In this document: positions 8,580-16,015 of the stretch, one piece after another
Layout: every line of letters starts with the position of its first letter
Position numbering within the stretch: the first letter of the stretch is position 1
NCBI GenBank assembly: GCA_030595765.1
Contig: JAUVCJ010000010.1
Location: 1 to 23,205, forward strand
Source: Thermoplasmatota archaeon
Lineage (GTDB): Archaea; Thermoplasmatota; Thermoplasmata; GCA-020350865; JAUVCJ01
Length of the DNA: 23,205 bases
Reading direction: 5' to 3'
Notes under the pieces: generated by a model
What the model was told of the DNA's origin: nothing
Database searches by the model: none
Seen by the model: only the letters and a program-made list of their open reading frames with translations
Program-made: the position numbers and the translations under genes

Positions 8580-8686
8580 TTTCCTATGATTTTTCTTTCC
8601 CTGGGTGCCTTATTGACAAAACAGTGGCCTACCCTTCCTAAAAAGGCGGCGCCAGAAAATATGGTTGTTGCTCGAGAGAAAGATGA

Positions 8687-8770
8687 CTGATGGAATGACT
8701 GATGGAATGACTGATGAAAAGGCTGATGAAAAGGCTGATGAAAAGACTGATGAATAGGCTGATGAAAAGA
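8687..8770. repeat. Seven 12-bp tandem repeats in a divergent promoter region
   Basis: Seven head-to-tail copies of a 12-bp unit run from ctgatggaatga to ctgatgaaaaga. They stop just before the TATA-like TTTTTAAT (8776-8783) of the plus-strand Zn-ribbon gene. They lie about 110 bp upstream of the divergent HTH gene's TATA box. The period is a multiple of three, so reading frames cross it in both directions, but no convincing gene uses them. It may act as an upstream activating element or be a neutral minisatellite. Confidence 0.85.
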
Positions 8771-8806
8771 AACGGTTTTTAATGGTAGTATGCATATTGG
8801 TTCTCC

Positions 8807-10030
8807 ATGGCTTCCGATGGAGAGGATTATGCCAGGACATTGATATGCACCGGCTGTAATCGGAATTTTAAATCTATACTCCCTCATTCGCCTGTAGCCA
8901 ATAATTTGAATGTTCTATGCCCACATTGCAGCACCCAGAACATCATCCCATATGGGGCGGTGCTTCCTTCCCTCATGTATAACCCCTCCTCCTCTAACAA
9001 TTCTTCCATCGCGCAATCACCTTCTCAGAATTCTCCTAGCCAGCAATCGTTCTCAGGGAGTCCTTCCAGTGTGCAACCACCTCCTCAAAATCCCCCTGGT
9101 ATACAATCGTTCTCAGAGAGCTCAGGTAGCCCAGGTAGCTCTTCCAACGCACCTCCCCCTCTCCAGAGCCCCCAAGGTGTTCAGTCGTACCCCTGGAACC
9201 CCTTCAATGTCCACTCGGCTCCAACAGCACCTTCAAACACACAATCCTTTTCCTGGGAATACAATCCAAATCTCTTCAGGCATATGCCTGGGCCGATCCG
9301 TCAGGCGCCTCGTTCCAAGCTTCTTGTTGATGTTACAACGATCTCTATGCTAGCGCTTGCCATCATTCTCATTCTAACTTCCATCACGATGATGATGATG
9401 CCAGTGCTCCCACCTCAGAACGACTCACCACTGCTTCTAAGTGGTTATGTAAGTGATTCTCATTTTGAACCAATGGTGGGTATCCGGGTAAGCATAGATG
9501 GCACTGGCCAGATGGCAACGACAGACTCGGATGGCTATTATGAGATAGTTAACGTGGCTCCAGGGGTAAAAGACATTACGTTCTCGAAGAACTGGATAGA
9601 AAAGGAAACTCACACAGTATTCCTTATTGATAGGACCGAGGAGCTAGCCACCAATTTCACCACCCTTGACGTTTCCATGAGGGCCGAACCTCCAACCGAG
9701 CCCATCAACGACCTGTGGGTCTTTTACTCCCTTGGATTTTTTGGGCTCATTCTCTCGGCATTTCCCTTTGCCGGGGCAATATTATCACGAAAAGGCCATT
9801 TCTACTCGGTAATGGTGGTAAGCTCCCTGGTTGGCTTGGGTTTTACAATACCAGTAGGTAGGGTATTGGGGCTGTTCCACCCAGGGTTGATATGCCTGGC
9901 CATGTTGGCGCCAATGGTCCTAGTCCTGGTGTTCATCCAGGCCAGATTCTTCTCCGATGTTCTGCCCGATAGCCTGCTCCCTCTTTCTGAGGACGACAAC
10001 GGCGATACCGATGGCAATGACGACCAGTAA
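8807..10030 (+). CDS. Zn-ribbon membrane protein with carboxypeptidase-regulatory-like domain
   Basis: A 407-residue protein of unknown function. An N-terminal zinc ribbon (C14, C17, C38, C41) is followed by a Ser/Pro/Gln-rich linker (about 55-165) with degenerate QSF repeats. A transmembrane helix lies at 176-200. An extracellular carboxypeptidase-regulatory-like beta domain (about 210-292, LSGYVSDSHFEPMVGIRVSI then TDSDGYYEI) comes next, and three C-terminal helices (about 303-325, 333-353, 358-378) end in an acidic tail. The zinc ribbon is probably cytoplasmic and the beta domain outside. ATG 8807 is about 27 nt after TTTTTAAT (8776-8783). Its last 111 nt overlap the 3' end of the convergent subtilase gene. 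Confidence 0.82.
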   Translation: MASDGEDYARTLICTGCNRNFKSILPHSPVANNLNVLCPHCSTQNIIPYGAVLPSLMYNPSSSNNSSIAQSPSQNSPSQQSFSGSPSSVQPPPQNPPGIQSFSESSGSPGSSSNAPPPLQSPQGVQSYPWNPFNVHSAPTAPSNTQSFSWEYNPNLFRHMPGPIRQAPRSKLLVDVTTISMLALAIILILTSITMMMMPVLPPQNDSPLLLSGYVSDSHFEPMVGIRVSIDGTGQMATTDSDGYYEIVNVAPGVKDITFSKNWIEKETHTVFLIDRTEELATNFTTLDVSMRAEPPTEPINDLWVFYSLGFFGLILSAFPFAGAILSRKGHFYSVMVVSSLVGLGFTIPVGRVLGLFHPGLICLAMLAPMVLVLVFIQARFFSDVLPDSLLPLSEDDNGDTDGNDDQ

Positions 10031-12277
10031 TATTACAAGCCACCAGGGGAACCCTTCCGGCTCCTGCTGTACTGGTGCAATTTCTTTGGGGGATATTCCT
10101 CCTAGGTCAAATATCGGTTGTTCCATCCCTATCTCGCCACCTATGTAGGCTGGGCTTGGTGGGGCAAAGTAGAGGGCCGAAAGGTCTGATTTGTAGCGAG
10201 GCATTGAGATAGTGAGATTCGTATCAGGGGTGATACCCAATGTCATTTGGGCGCTGACCATGTAGCTTGCAAAGGCTTCTGGATAGTCTTGAACCCCTTT
10301 ATCCTCCCTGTTTATGATGTTAATAGGGCTGGCACTCGCCAGTAGCCCATTGATATTGAATTGCCAGACCTGGTCTGCCATTTCTCCAGACACGTCTATG
10401 GTATTCTCCACGTTCCCGCTCCTGTCCATGGTTGGGCCTGACCAGTCAACCGAGCCATCGCCGTTGTAGTCTATCGACAGATAAAGGCTGGTAACCTGCA
10501 ATGTAGCAGGTCCAATGGCGCTGTACTGAAGCGCCAGGTCCACTGTTGTTGTCATTGGAGGTATGTAGAGGTAATGTGGGAACGATTTGAACACTTCCCT
10601 GTCCCTGCTAGGTGTTGAATCAACGTTCATGTTCGAGACCTGCCCCTTCCACTCGGCCACAAGAGTGTCGGTCTCTGCGGTTACGGTCCTATTGGAGATG
10701 ATGTCCTTGTAATACTCCAGAGCATCCCAGACAGTGGCGCTCTTGTCATCTCGCCTCAGCTCTTCCAGGGTGAGTGCTAGTGCAACAGCGTCCTGCACAT
10801 TGACCATTCCATATCCTTGGGCGTAATCATTGATGATGCCAGCCATTCCGCCAGAGCCGTTGGGCGGTACCCCGTTCTCAGGAGCCACGGTGATATACCT
10901 GCTTGCAAGCTTCATTATCAATTCAGCTTCATGTATGCGGGTCTCGGAGTTGTTCCAGTATCCAACATCATCACCTTGATAATCATCATGAACAGAACTC
11001 ACCCTCATGCTGGGTGCAGCTTCCCAGAGAAGTGCTGCGATACCTGCTATATGTGGTGTTGCCATTGAAGTGCCGGATATTGCCATGTAATAGGCTTCTT
11101 CCTCGAACTCCACAATAATATCATTGTAAGTTGTCATGGCGGTTATGTAGGTTCCTCTGGCCTGGGTAGATTGGATAGCCACTCCAGGGGCTCCAATGTC
11201 AGGCCATGTGAAGTTATCATCTGCAATGCCACGGGAGCTGAATACCGCAATACCGGAACCATCACGCTCGATGGCGGCAATTGACAGGGCAGCGGGTTCC
11301 AATGAATAGGGATTGGTGGTGACAATGCTGCCATCATGGTTCTTGGAGCCATCGTTCCCGGCAGCAAATACCACAACAACGTTGTTCTCGTAAGTTAGCG
11401 CCCTAATTACCTGCATGACCGCATCCTCGGAGTAGTACTCTCCAGGACTTCCCCATGAGTTGGAGGCCACCCTGATGTTGTAGGGGTTGGCACCGGGCTT
11501 GCTGTGCTCGTATATCCATTCCAGCGCACCTAGGGCGTTGAGGATCACAACTGCCTCACCTGTGCTTATGCCGATCAGGTTCGCACCAGGTGCCACACCT
11601 TTTCTGGCACCGCTTGAAGCCTCTCCATTACCAGCGACGGTGCCTGCGCAATGGGTGCCGTGGCCGCTGGAGGTATCAGTGTTTGCATCCTCGGTGTAAA
11701 TAAAATCGGTATTTGACTTGAGATTTACAATGACCTTCTCCTTGTATGGCAGATCAGGGTGCCCGGCATCAACGCCGGTGTCTACCACTACGACCGTGAC
11801 AGGGACCCTTTTACCGTTGACCAGCATTGCGCTACCGTCAATCGGGGATGATTCTCGCCCTTCAGGGCTGAGTATAGGTGCGTTCCAAGTAGTGGTGGCA
11901 TTGATAGTGGCTGTGGATTCGTCCATTGCCTGGTATAAAAGCCTGTTTACCTCCATCCAGTGTACCCGGTGATATTGGCTCAAAAGCTGTACTGAGCGCG
12001 CTGGCCCAGTTGCGTATACAGCCTGGCTTCCAGTGAAAAAGTGCTGAATTTCCAGGCCAGCTGCGTTGATGGCCCTAACATCCTGGTCCTGATATCCACC
12101 CTCGAACTGAACCAGCAACTCGATCTCGTCGAAATCCTGCGATCTGGCCAATTCCGCTCTGAGATAGGGGTTCATTACACCTGTGTTCATCTCTTCTGGG
12201 CTGGATATGTCTCCAAGAACTGGGGATACCATCAGCAGGACTGCAATGAATAGTGCTAGAGTTACCTTTACGTTCAT
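9920..12277 (-). CDS. Membrane-anchored subtilisin-like (S8) serine protease
   Basis: A 785-residue secreted protease anchored by its C-terminus. It has a signal peptide (1-22), a propeptide-like region (about 35-115) and a subtilase domain with the catalytic triad in VVDTGVDAGHPD (D166), SGHGTHCAG (H206) and SGTSMATPH (S404), plus the oxyanion Asn in AAGNDG (N308). A C-terminal beta-rich region precedes a transmembrane helix at about 742-763 and a short charged tail. ATG 12277 is preceded by GGTGAGC (5 nt away) and by a TATA-like TTTTTAAATAG at 12306-12316, leaving a very short leader. The gene ends inside the 3' end of the opposite-strand Zn-ribbon gene. With the C11 protease it gives this locus two anchored surface proteases. 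Confidence 0.93.
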   Translation of the reverse strand: MNVKVTLALFIAVLLMVSPVLGDISSPEEMNTGVMNPYLRAELARSQDFDEIELLVQFEGGYQDQDVRAINAAGLEIQHFFTGSQAVYATGPARSVQLLSQYHRVHWMEVNRLLYQAMDESTATINATTTWNAPILSPEGRESSPIDGSAMLVNGKRVPVTVVVVDTGVDAGHPDLPYKEKVIVNLKSNTDFIYTEDANTDTSSGHGTHCAGTVAGNGEASSGARKGVAPGANLIGISTGEAVVILNALGALEWIYEHSKPGANPYNIRVASNSWGSPGEYYSEDAVMQVIRALTYENNVVVVFAAGNDGSKNHDGSIVTTNPYSLEPAALSIAAIERDGSGIAVFSSRGIADDNFTWPDIGAPGVAIQSTQARGTYITAMTTYNDIIVEFEEEAYYMAISGTSMATPHIAGIAALLWEAAPSMRVSSVHDDYQGDDVGYWNNSETRIHEAELIMKLASRYITVAPENGVPPNGSGGMAGIINDYAQGYGMVNVQDAVALALTLEELRRDDKSATVWDALEYYKDIISNRTVTAETDTLVAEWKGQVSNMNVDSTPSRDREVFKSFPHYLYIPPMTTTVDLALQYSAIGPATLQVTSLYLSIDYNGDGSVDWSGPTMDRSGNVENTIDVSGEMADQVWQFNINGLLASASPINIINREDKGVQDYPEAFASYMVSAQMTLGITPDTNLTISMPRYKSDLSALYFAPPSPAYIGGEIGMEQPIFDLGGISPKEIAPVQQEPEGFPWWLVILLVVIAIGIAVVVLRKREQAIGQNIGEESGLDEHQD

Positions 12278-12409
12278 TCGCTCACCAATGGGAGCATTTA
12301 TCAAAGCTATTTAAAAACTCTCCGGTAAAACTGTTACACCTTAATTACGGCCAGTGATATTTCAACCGATGTCGCAACCCTTATATCGAACCGTGTCGGT
12401 TCCATATTC

Positions 12410-13747
12410 ATGGCAGATATGGACATCGCCGGCATAATAATCATCTGTCTAGTAGCAGCACTCGTGGCCTTCGGGCTGGCCATGATACTTATAAAAAAAC
12501 TCGAGAAGAGGCCAGACCGCCTCAGGCATATGCTTTCCAAAGGGCACATCGAGGACGAGGCCTCCAATGCCATAACTTCCACCATTGCAATAATCAACAA
12601 TATGTCCTCCAGGGGAATGGAAGTTGCAGAGGCCAGAAGCCTGATGGATAGGGCCCAAAATGCACTGGAAGCAAAGCAATATGCCAAGGCGATAACTTGG
12701 GCAGACCAGGCCAGAGCCGCACTTGCACGTTCCAAAGGCAGGGCAGGGCCAGCTCCTTCACAGAGGAACCAACCCCATTTTAGCCCTGCAGGTAACACAA
12801 AATCCAACGCCCAACCTCTATCCCAATCTCAAATCCATGAAAGGCTAGAGATAGAAGCTGTTGAACCTCAGCTAGAGGAAAGCCAGCTAGAGGGACGCCA
12901 GGCAGAGGAGACATATCTGGAGCCGGAAATTACAAGACCCATAATCTTACCAGAGGAGAAGATGAACATGAGCCAGAAGAGAGAACAAGAGCTACCTATA
13001 GACCCTAATGCCCATTTAGAGCTGGCAACCGAAGATGACATCATTGCCCAAGCGCAAAAGGACGACATGCCAGCAAAGTTCATGATATCCCAGGCACGCT
13101 CAAAGATGCATCAGGCGCGCTCAGGCGGGTACGACGTGTCAGAACCACAGCATCTATTGGAAGAGGCTCAAGTTGCACTGGATAACCAAAATTTCGGACA
13201 TGCTCTTCACCTGGCAGTCCAATCCAAAAAAAGGTCTGAGGAGCTGATGAATGCTCCAATGCAGGATTATATCAGCCAGGAAGGGCCTGAGGATGAGGTG
13301 ACCCATCAGGTAGCCATTCCTGAGGCCAACACTCCAGATCCAGCCAAGGTGCGCTGCTCCAAGTGTGGATGGTTCAAGGAGCCCTACATTGAGATGAAAA
13401 TAGATAATCAGCTAGAAAGCATCTGCGAGGCTTGCTACAGGGAGGAGATCGGTCAGCCAGCAGACGAAGCTAGCTCAGAGAAAGAGGACGACGCTAGCCC
13501 CCAGAAGAATGGCGAGGACACAGGCGATGACCAGCAGAACATCGATAACCAGCATGTTTATGACCAGCAGGCAAACCTCTCTAGCATGATAGAATGCTCC
13601 AGCTGCAGTGAGCCAATGGACCCTGAAGAGGATGCGTTCTGTGGAAAGTGCGGCACCCCTATTCCGGCTGAACGACTTTGTGAGGAATGCAACGCAGCAG
13701 TAGCCCAAGACGATGAGTTCTGCCGCAAATGTGGGAATAAACTCTAG
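12410..13747 (+). CDS. Membrane protein with helical-hairpin repeats and multiple zinc ribbons
   Basis: A 445-residue protein of unknown function. A single N-terminal transmembrane helix (about 6-28) is followed by two similar helical-hairpin units (about 58-108, with EARSLMDRAQNALEAKQYAKA, and 224-280), joined by an acidic Glu/Gln-rich linker. A four-Cys zinc site (C316, C319, C339, C342) and a C-terminal double zinc ribbon of the DZANK type (C396/C399, C411/C414, C424/C427, C438/C441) complete it. The zinc part is probably cytoplasmic. ATG 12410 is about 26 nt after TTATATCG (12381-12388). It converges on the JAMM protease gene, 65 nt between stops, so it is not in that operon. Its zinc modules could bind a protein partner, but a link to the conjugation genes is speculation. 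Confidence 0.82.
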   Translation: MADMDIAGIIIICLVAALVAFGLAMILIKKLEKRPDRLRHMLSKGHIEDEASNAITSTIAIINNMSSRGMEVAEARSLMDRAQNALEAKQYAKAITWADQARAALARSKGRAGPAPSQRNQPHFSPAGNTKSNAQPLSQSQIHERLEIEAVEPQLEESQLEGRQAEETYLEPEITRPIILPEEKMNMSQKREQELPIDPNAHLELATEDDIIAQAQKDDMPAKFMISQARSKMHQARSGGYDVSEPQHLLEEAQVALDNQNFGHALHLAVQSKKRSEELMNAPMQDYISQEGPEDEVTHQVAIPEANTPDPAKVRCSKCGWFKEPYIEMKIDNQLESICEACYREEIGQPADEASSEKEDDASPQKNGEDTGDDQQNIDNQHVYDQQANLSSMIECSSCSEPMDPEEDAFCGKCGTPIPAERLCEECNAAVAQDDEFCRKCGNKL

Positions 13748-13812
13748 TGGCGGAACTTTTGATGAATGTAGGAATAATATTCTGGAGTGAGCTCTAGGGC
13801 AAATATTGGGCA

Positions 13813-14820
13813 CTAGCGCCTTGCCCTGTGCAGGGATAATTTTCTTTTTGGAGGGATGAAGCTCTTCCTGGGTAATGGGTCGTTAGGCCCTTTCATTGTT
13901 CGAGCCTTCCCCATGAATATGCAGACGCTCTCAACATCAGACCAGAGGTAGCTGCTCAGGCGCTTGTAATCCACCGAGTCCCAAAGCAGGTAGGCCAGGT
14001 CATCTGCCAATTCATTGCGCAAAGAGCAAAGGACCTCGTTGGGGTCTTCCTGCACCGTGAATATCTTTGGGGATATGCGAATGTCTAGTTCGGCATAGAA
14101 TCCATCCTGGGTCGGCTTGAGCATGACCGTACTATCTCCGCGTTTTCCACTGCCGCTATCTAGACCCTGGACAGACACTTTTCCGTTGCTGGATATGGTG
14201 GCCTTTTCTGGAACTAGCATGGTCTCTAAAAGGTTCAATATGAATTGCTCAACTTCCCTTATGGAGCTGGTAAGTTCAGTTCCCAAGAACGTGCTGGAGG
14301 CCTGAATGTGGAGGGAGGCGCTGAAGGCCTTTAACCCACTAATTTCCGGAGAGCCATTGATGATCTTGGGCTCAACAGATACTACTTTTCCTGCTTCCAT
14401 TGCGAAACAGGATAGGGCCACCCCGTCGGTCACCACCGAAAGCGTGTTCTTTTTGCCACCTCTTGCAATGAGCGTCTCATCATCTGTGTGGCTGTGGAAT
14501 ATCGAATGAACATCTGAAAGGTCGCGAAATTCGGCGTGGTAGTCATCCCTGAACGGATGGGAGTGATAGAGTCCGACTATGCCGGCGTTTCTGGGGTAAC
14601 CAGTTGCAATTCTAAATTCCTCCATGGGGTCAGCGTGTGCACCCACTCTGGATTGGTGCAGGTACTTTCTGCATTGTACAGCATCCATGACAAATATCTC
14701 ATTCCTGAACCTGTAACCGGTCAGCCAGCCCAACACCTCATTGCCGCTGGACTTAGCCTCTTCCAGTGCATGCCCCAGCAAACCTTGCACTGAGGACTCT
14801 GTCATGGTAACATCTACCAT
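13813..14820 (-). CDS. JAMM/MPN+ metalloprotease of a Ubl-conjugation operon
   Basis: A 335-residue protein. Residues 1-150 form a JAB/MPN+ domain with NEVLGWLTG (catalytic E28), HSHP (zinc ligands H86 and H88) and S110-H-T-D113, which matches SxxD. The gap between HSHP and SxxD is about 13 residues longer than usual, a loop rich in His, Asp and Phe. Residues about 190-335 are an extra domain I do not recognise, ending in a basic tail. Such enzymes mature or remove ubiquitin-like proteins at a C-terminal glycine. ATG 14820 lies 4 nt after the E1 stop behind a GGGAGG ribosome site, so an upstream in-frame Met at 14931 is rejected. It is the last gene of the E2-E1-JAMM operon. Its substrate is unknown. 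Confidence 0.88.
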   Translation of the reverse strand: MVDVTMTESSVQGLLGHALEEAKSSGNEVLGWLTGYRFRNEIFVMDAVQCRKYLHQSRVGAHADPMEEFRIATGYPRNAGIVGLYHSHPFRDDYHAEFRDLSDVHSIFHSHTDDETLIARGGKKNTLSVVTDGVALSCFAMEAGKVVSVEPKIINGSPEISGLKAFSASLHIQASSTFLGTELTSSIREVEQFILNLLETMLVPEKATISSNGKVSVQGLDSGSGKRGDSTVMLKPTQDGFYAELDIRISPKIFTVQEDPNEVLCSLRNELADDLAYLLWDSVDYKRLSSYLWSDVESVCIFMGKARTMKGPNDPLPRKSFIPPKRKLSLHRARR

Positions 14821-14824
14821 TTGC

Positions 14825-16015
14825 TCAATCCCTCCCATTCTCTTTGCTGGAGATCTCATCGAAAATCCTGGCAGCCCTATCCAATACATCAGGGCTCGGC
14901 CTTGGGATGCGGCTCTTGCCAGTCTCATCATTTACATCAGTTCTGTCATCCTTGTCATCGGCTCCTTCCTCGTCATCCTGAGTTCCGACATCATTATCCT
15001 CAGCCCTTTCTTCCGCCTCTTGGGCTCTGCCATCGCTATCATCAGCCCCTTCCTCGTCCTCTTGGGCTTTACCATCGCTATCATCAGTTCTTTTCTCGTT
15101 CTTTTGAGCTCTGCCGTCGCCGCAGATTGGGCACCCCGGATCCAACACCCAGTCCACCCTTTGGAGTGTGCCATCGGCTCCGTCGTAGATGAGGTATGGA
15201 GCCACGCTACCAAAGCCAAGCAGATGCTTGAAGGCTTCCTGGCACTGAAGGGAGGCGATGATCGACATCGTTGTTGGCAAGGATGTGACGTGACATAGAC
15301 CTGTGACGTGGTCAGGCGCATTCGGGTCCGGCTTAGGCTTGAAACCAGTCATGCCATGAGATTCGGTAAGCGGCCTGTTGCAACGGTAGCAAGGAGTTTC
15401 TCCTGGTAGCACAACATGGACACTGCCCCGTATGCCATCCAGGCTGGTGCCGCCATCAAATAGTGGGACTCCAGCTTTAACGCACTTAGCATTCAGGAAT
15501 AGCCTGACCCCAAAACTATCTACACATCCAAATAATGCATCGACTTTCTGATCCTCACTACTTCCTTCATTTCCCTCATTTCCTTCACAGCCTTCACCAC
15601 TTTTATCGCTATTAATGCTGTATAGGAGTCTGGAGTATCCCTTGTCGATAGTCACGTCCTGGGAGTTTGCTATGACCTTTGTGTCTGGGTTTGCAAGCTG
15701 AAGGTACTGGGCAATGGCATCGACTTTTGGCATCCCAACCTGGTCTGGTCTGTATATGAGCCTGTTCATGTTGGCCTGCTCCAAAGTGTCGTAATCAAAT
15801 ATCTCAAGGGTGCCAATGCCGCAACGAGCCAGTATGTCACAGACCACTGCACCCAAACCACCCACTCCAACAACTATTACCTTCATGGATCTGAGCCTTC
15901 CAAAATCCGCATGTGGAAACAGACCCAGTCTATGGTATCGGTCAGGCTCCATTGTATCACCATCCAACTCATCTCCTAACTCATCTCCCATTTCATTTCC
16001 CATCTCATTTCCCAT
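14825..16015 (-). CDS. UBA5-like E1 activating enzyme
   Basis: A 396-residue ThiF-fold E1, expected to adenylate the C-terminus of a ubiquitin-like protein and carry it as a thioester. The ATP loop is GVGGLG (50-55). The stretch RCGIG..., FDYD, ANMNRL (R85) and CVDSF (D166) matches human UBA5 as I recall it. The zinc pairs are C209/C212 and C295/C298. The catalytic Cys is C241, followed, as in UBA5, by SLPTTM. After the fold come acidic 15-residue repeats (about 301-360) and a predicted final helix (about 373-390), a place where UBA5 carries UFM1- and UFC1-binding motifs. The start codon overlaps the E2 stop (TGATG) behind GGGGTGG; GTG 16024 is an alternative. Ordinary MoeB/ThiF enzymes lack the Cys-SLPTTM arrangement. 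Confidence 0.9.
   Translation of the reverse strand: MGNEMGNEMGDELGDELDGDTMEPDRYHRLGLFPHADFGRLRSMKVIVVGVGGLGAVVCDILARCGIGTLEIFDYDTLEQANMNRLIYRPDQVGMPKVDAIAQYLQLANPDTKVIANSQDVTIDKGYSRLLYSINSDKSGEGCEGNEGNEGSSEDQKVDALFGCVDSFGVRLFLNAKCVKAGVPLFDGGTSLDGIRGSVHVVLPGETPCYRCNRPLTESHGMTGFKPKPDPNAPDHVTGLCHVTSLPTTMSIIASLQCQEAFKHLLGFGSVAPYLIYDGADGTLQRVDWVLDPGCPICGDGRAQKNEKRTDDSDGKAQEDEEGADDSDGRAQEAEERAEDNDVGTQDDEEGADDKDDRTDVNDETGKSRIPRPSPDVLDRAARIFDEISSKENGRD
14936..15115 (-). repeat. 45-bp coding repeat, acidic tail of the E1
   Basis: About four imperfect copies of a 15-residue acidic unit (pattern DSDGxAQEDEEGADD) follow the second zinc pair of the E1-like protein. The segment is probably disordered and links the catalytic fold to the predicted C-terminal helix. 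Confidence 0.75.
15956..16015 (-). repeat. 12-bp coding repeat at the E1 N-terminus
   Basis: Five 4-residue units (MGNE, MGNE, MGDE, LGDE, LDGD) open the E1-like protein. They come from 12-bp tandem repeats that run directly from the start codon. They lie before the conserved RYHRLGL segment and are not part of the E1 fold. Confidence 0.8.

Noticed and set aside
8570..8887. Minus-strand frame with repeated SFHQ units
   Set aside because: It arises from the 12-bp repeats, overlaps the HTH promoter and the start of the Zn-ribbon gene, and has no other supporting feature.
14821..14931. Longer N-terminus for the JAMM protease starting at 14931
   Set aside because: It would overlap the E1 gene by over 100 bp and adds no recognisable domain; ATG 14820 has a good ribosome site.
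14825..16015. MoeB/ThiF sulfur-carrier adenylyltransferase
   Set aside because: The C241 plus SLPTTM arrangement, the ANMNRL context and the adjacent E2 favour a UBA5-like E1, though a side role in sulfur transfer cannot be excluded.
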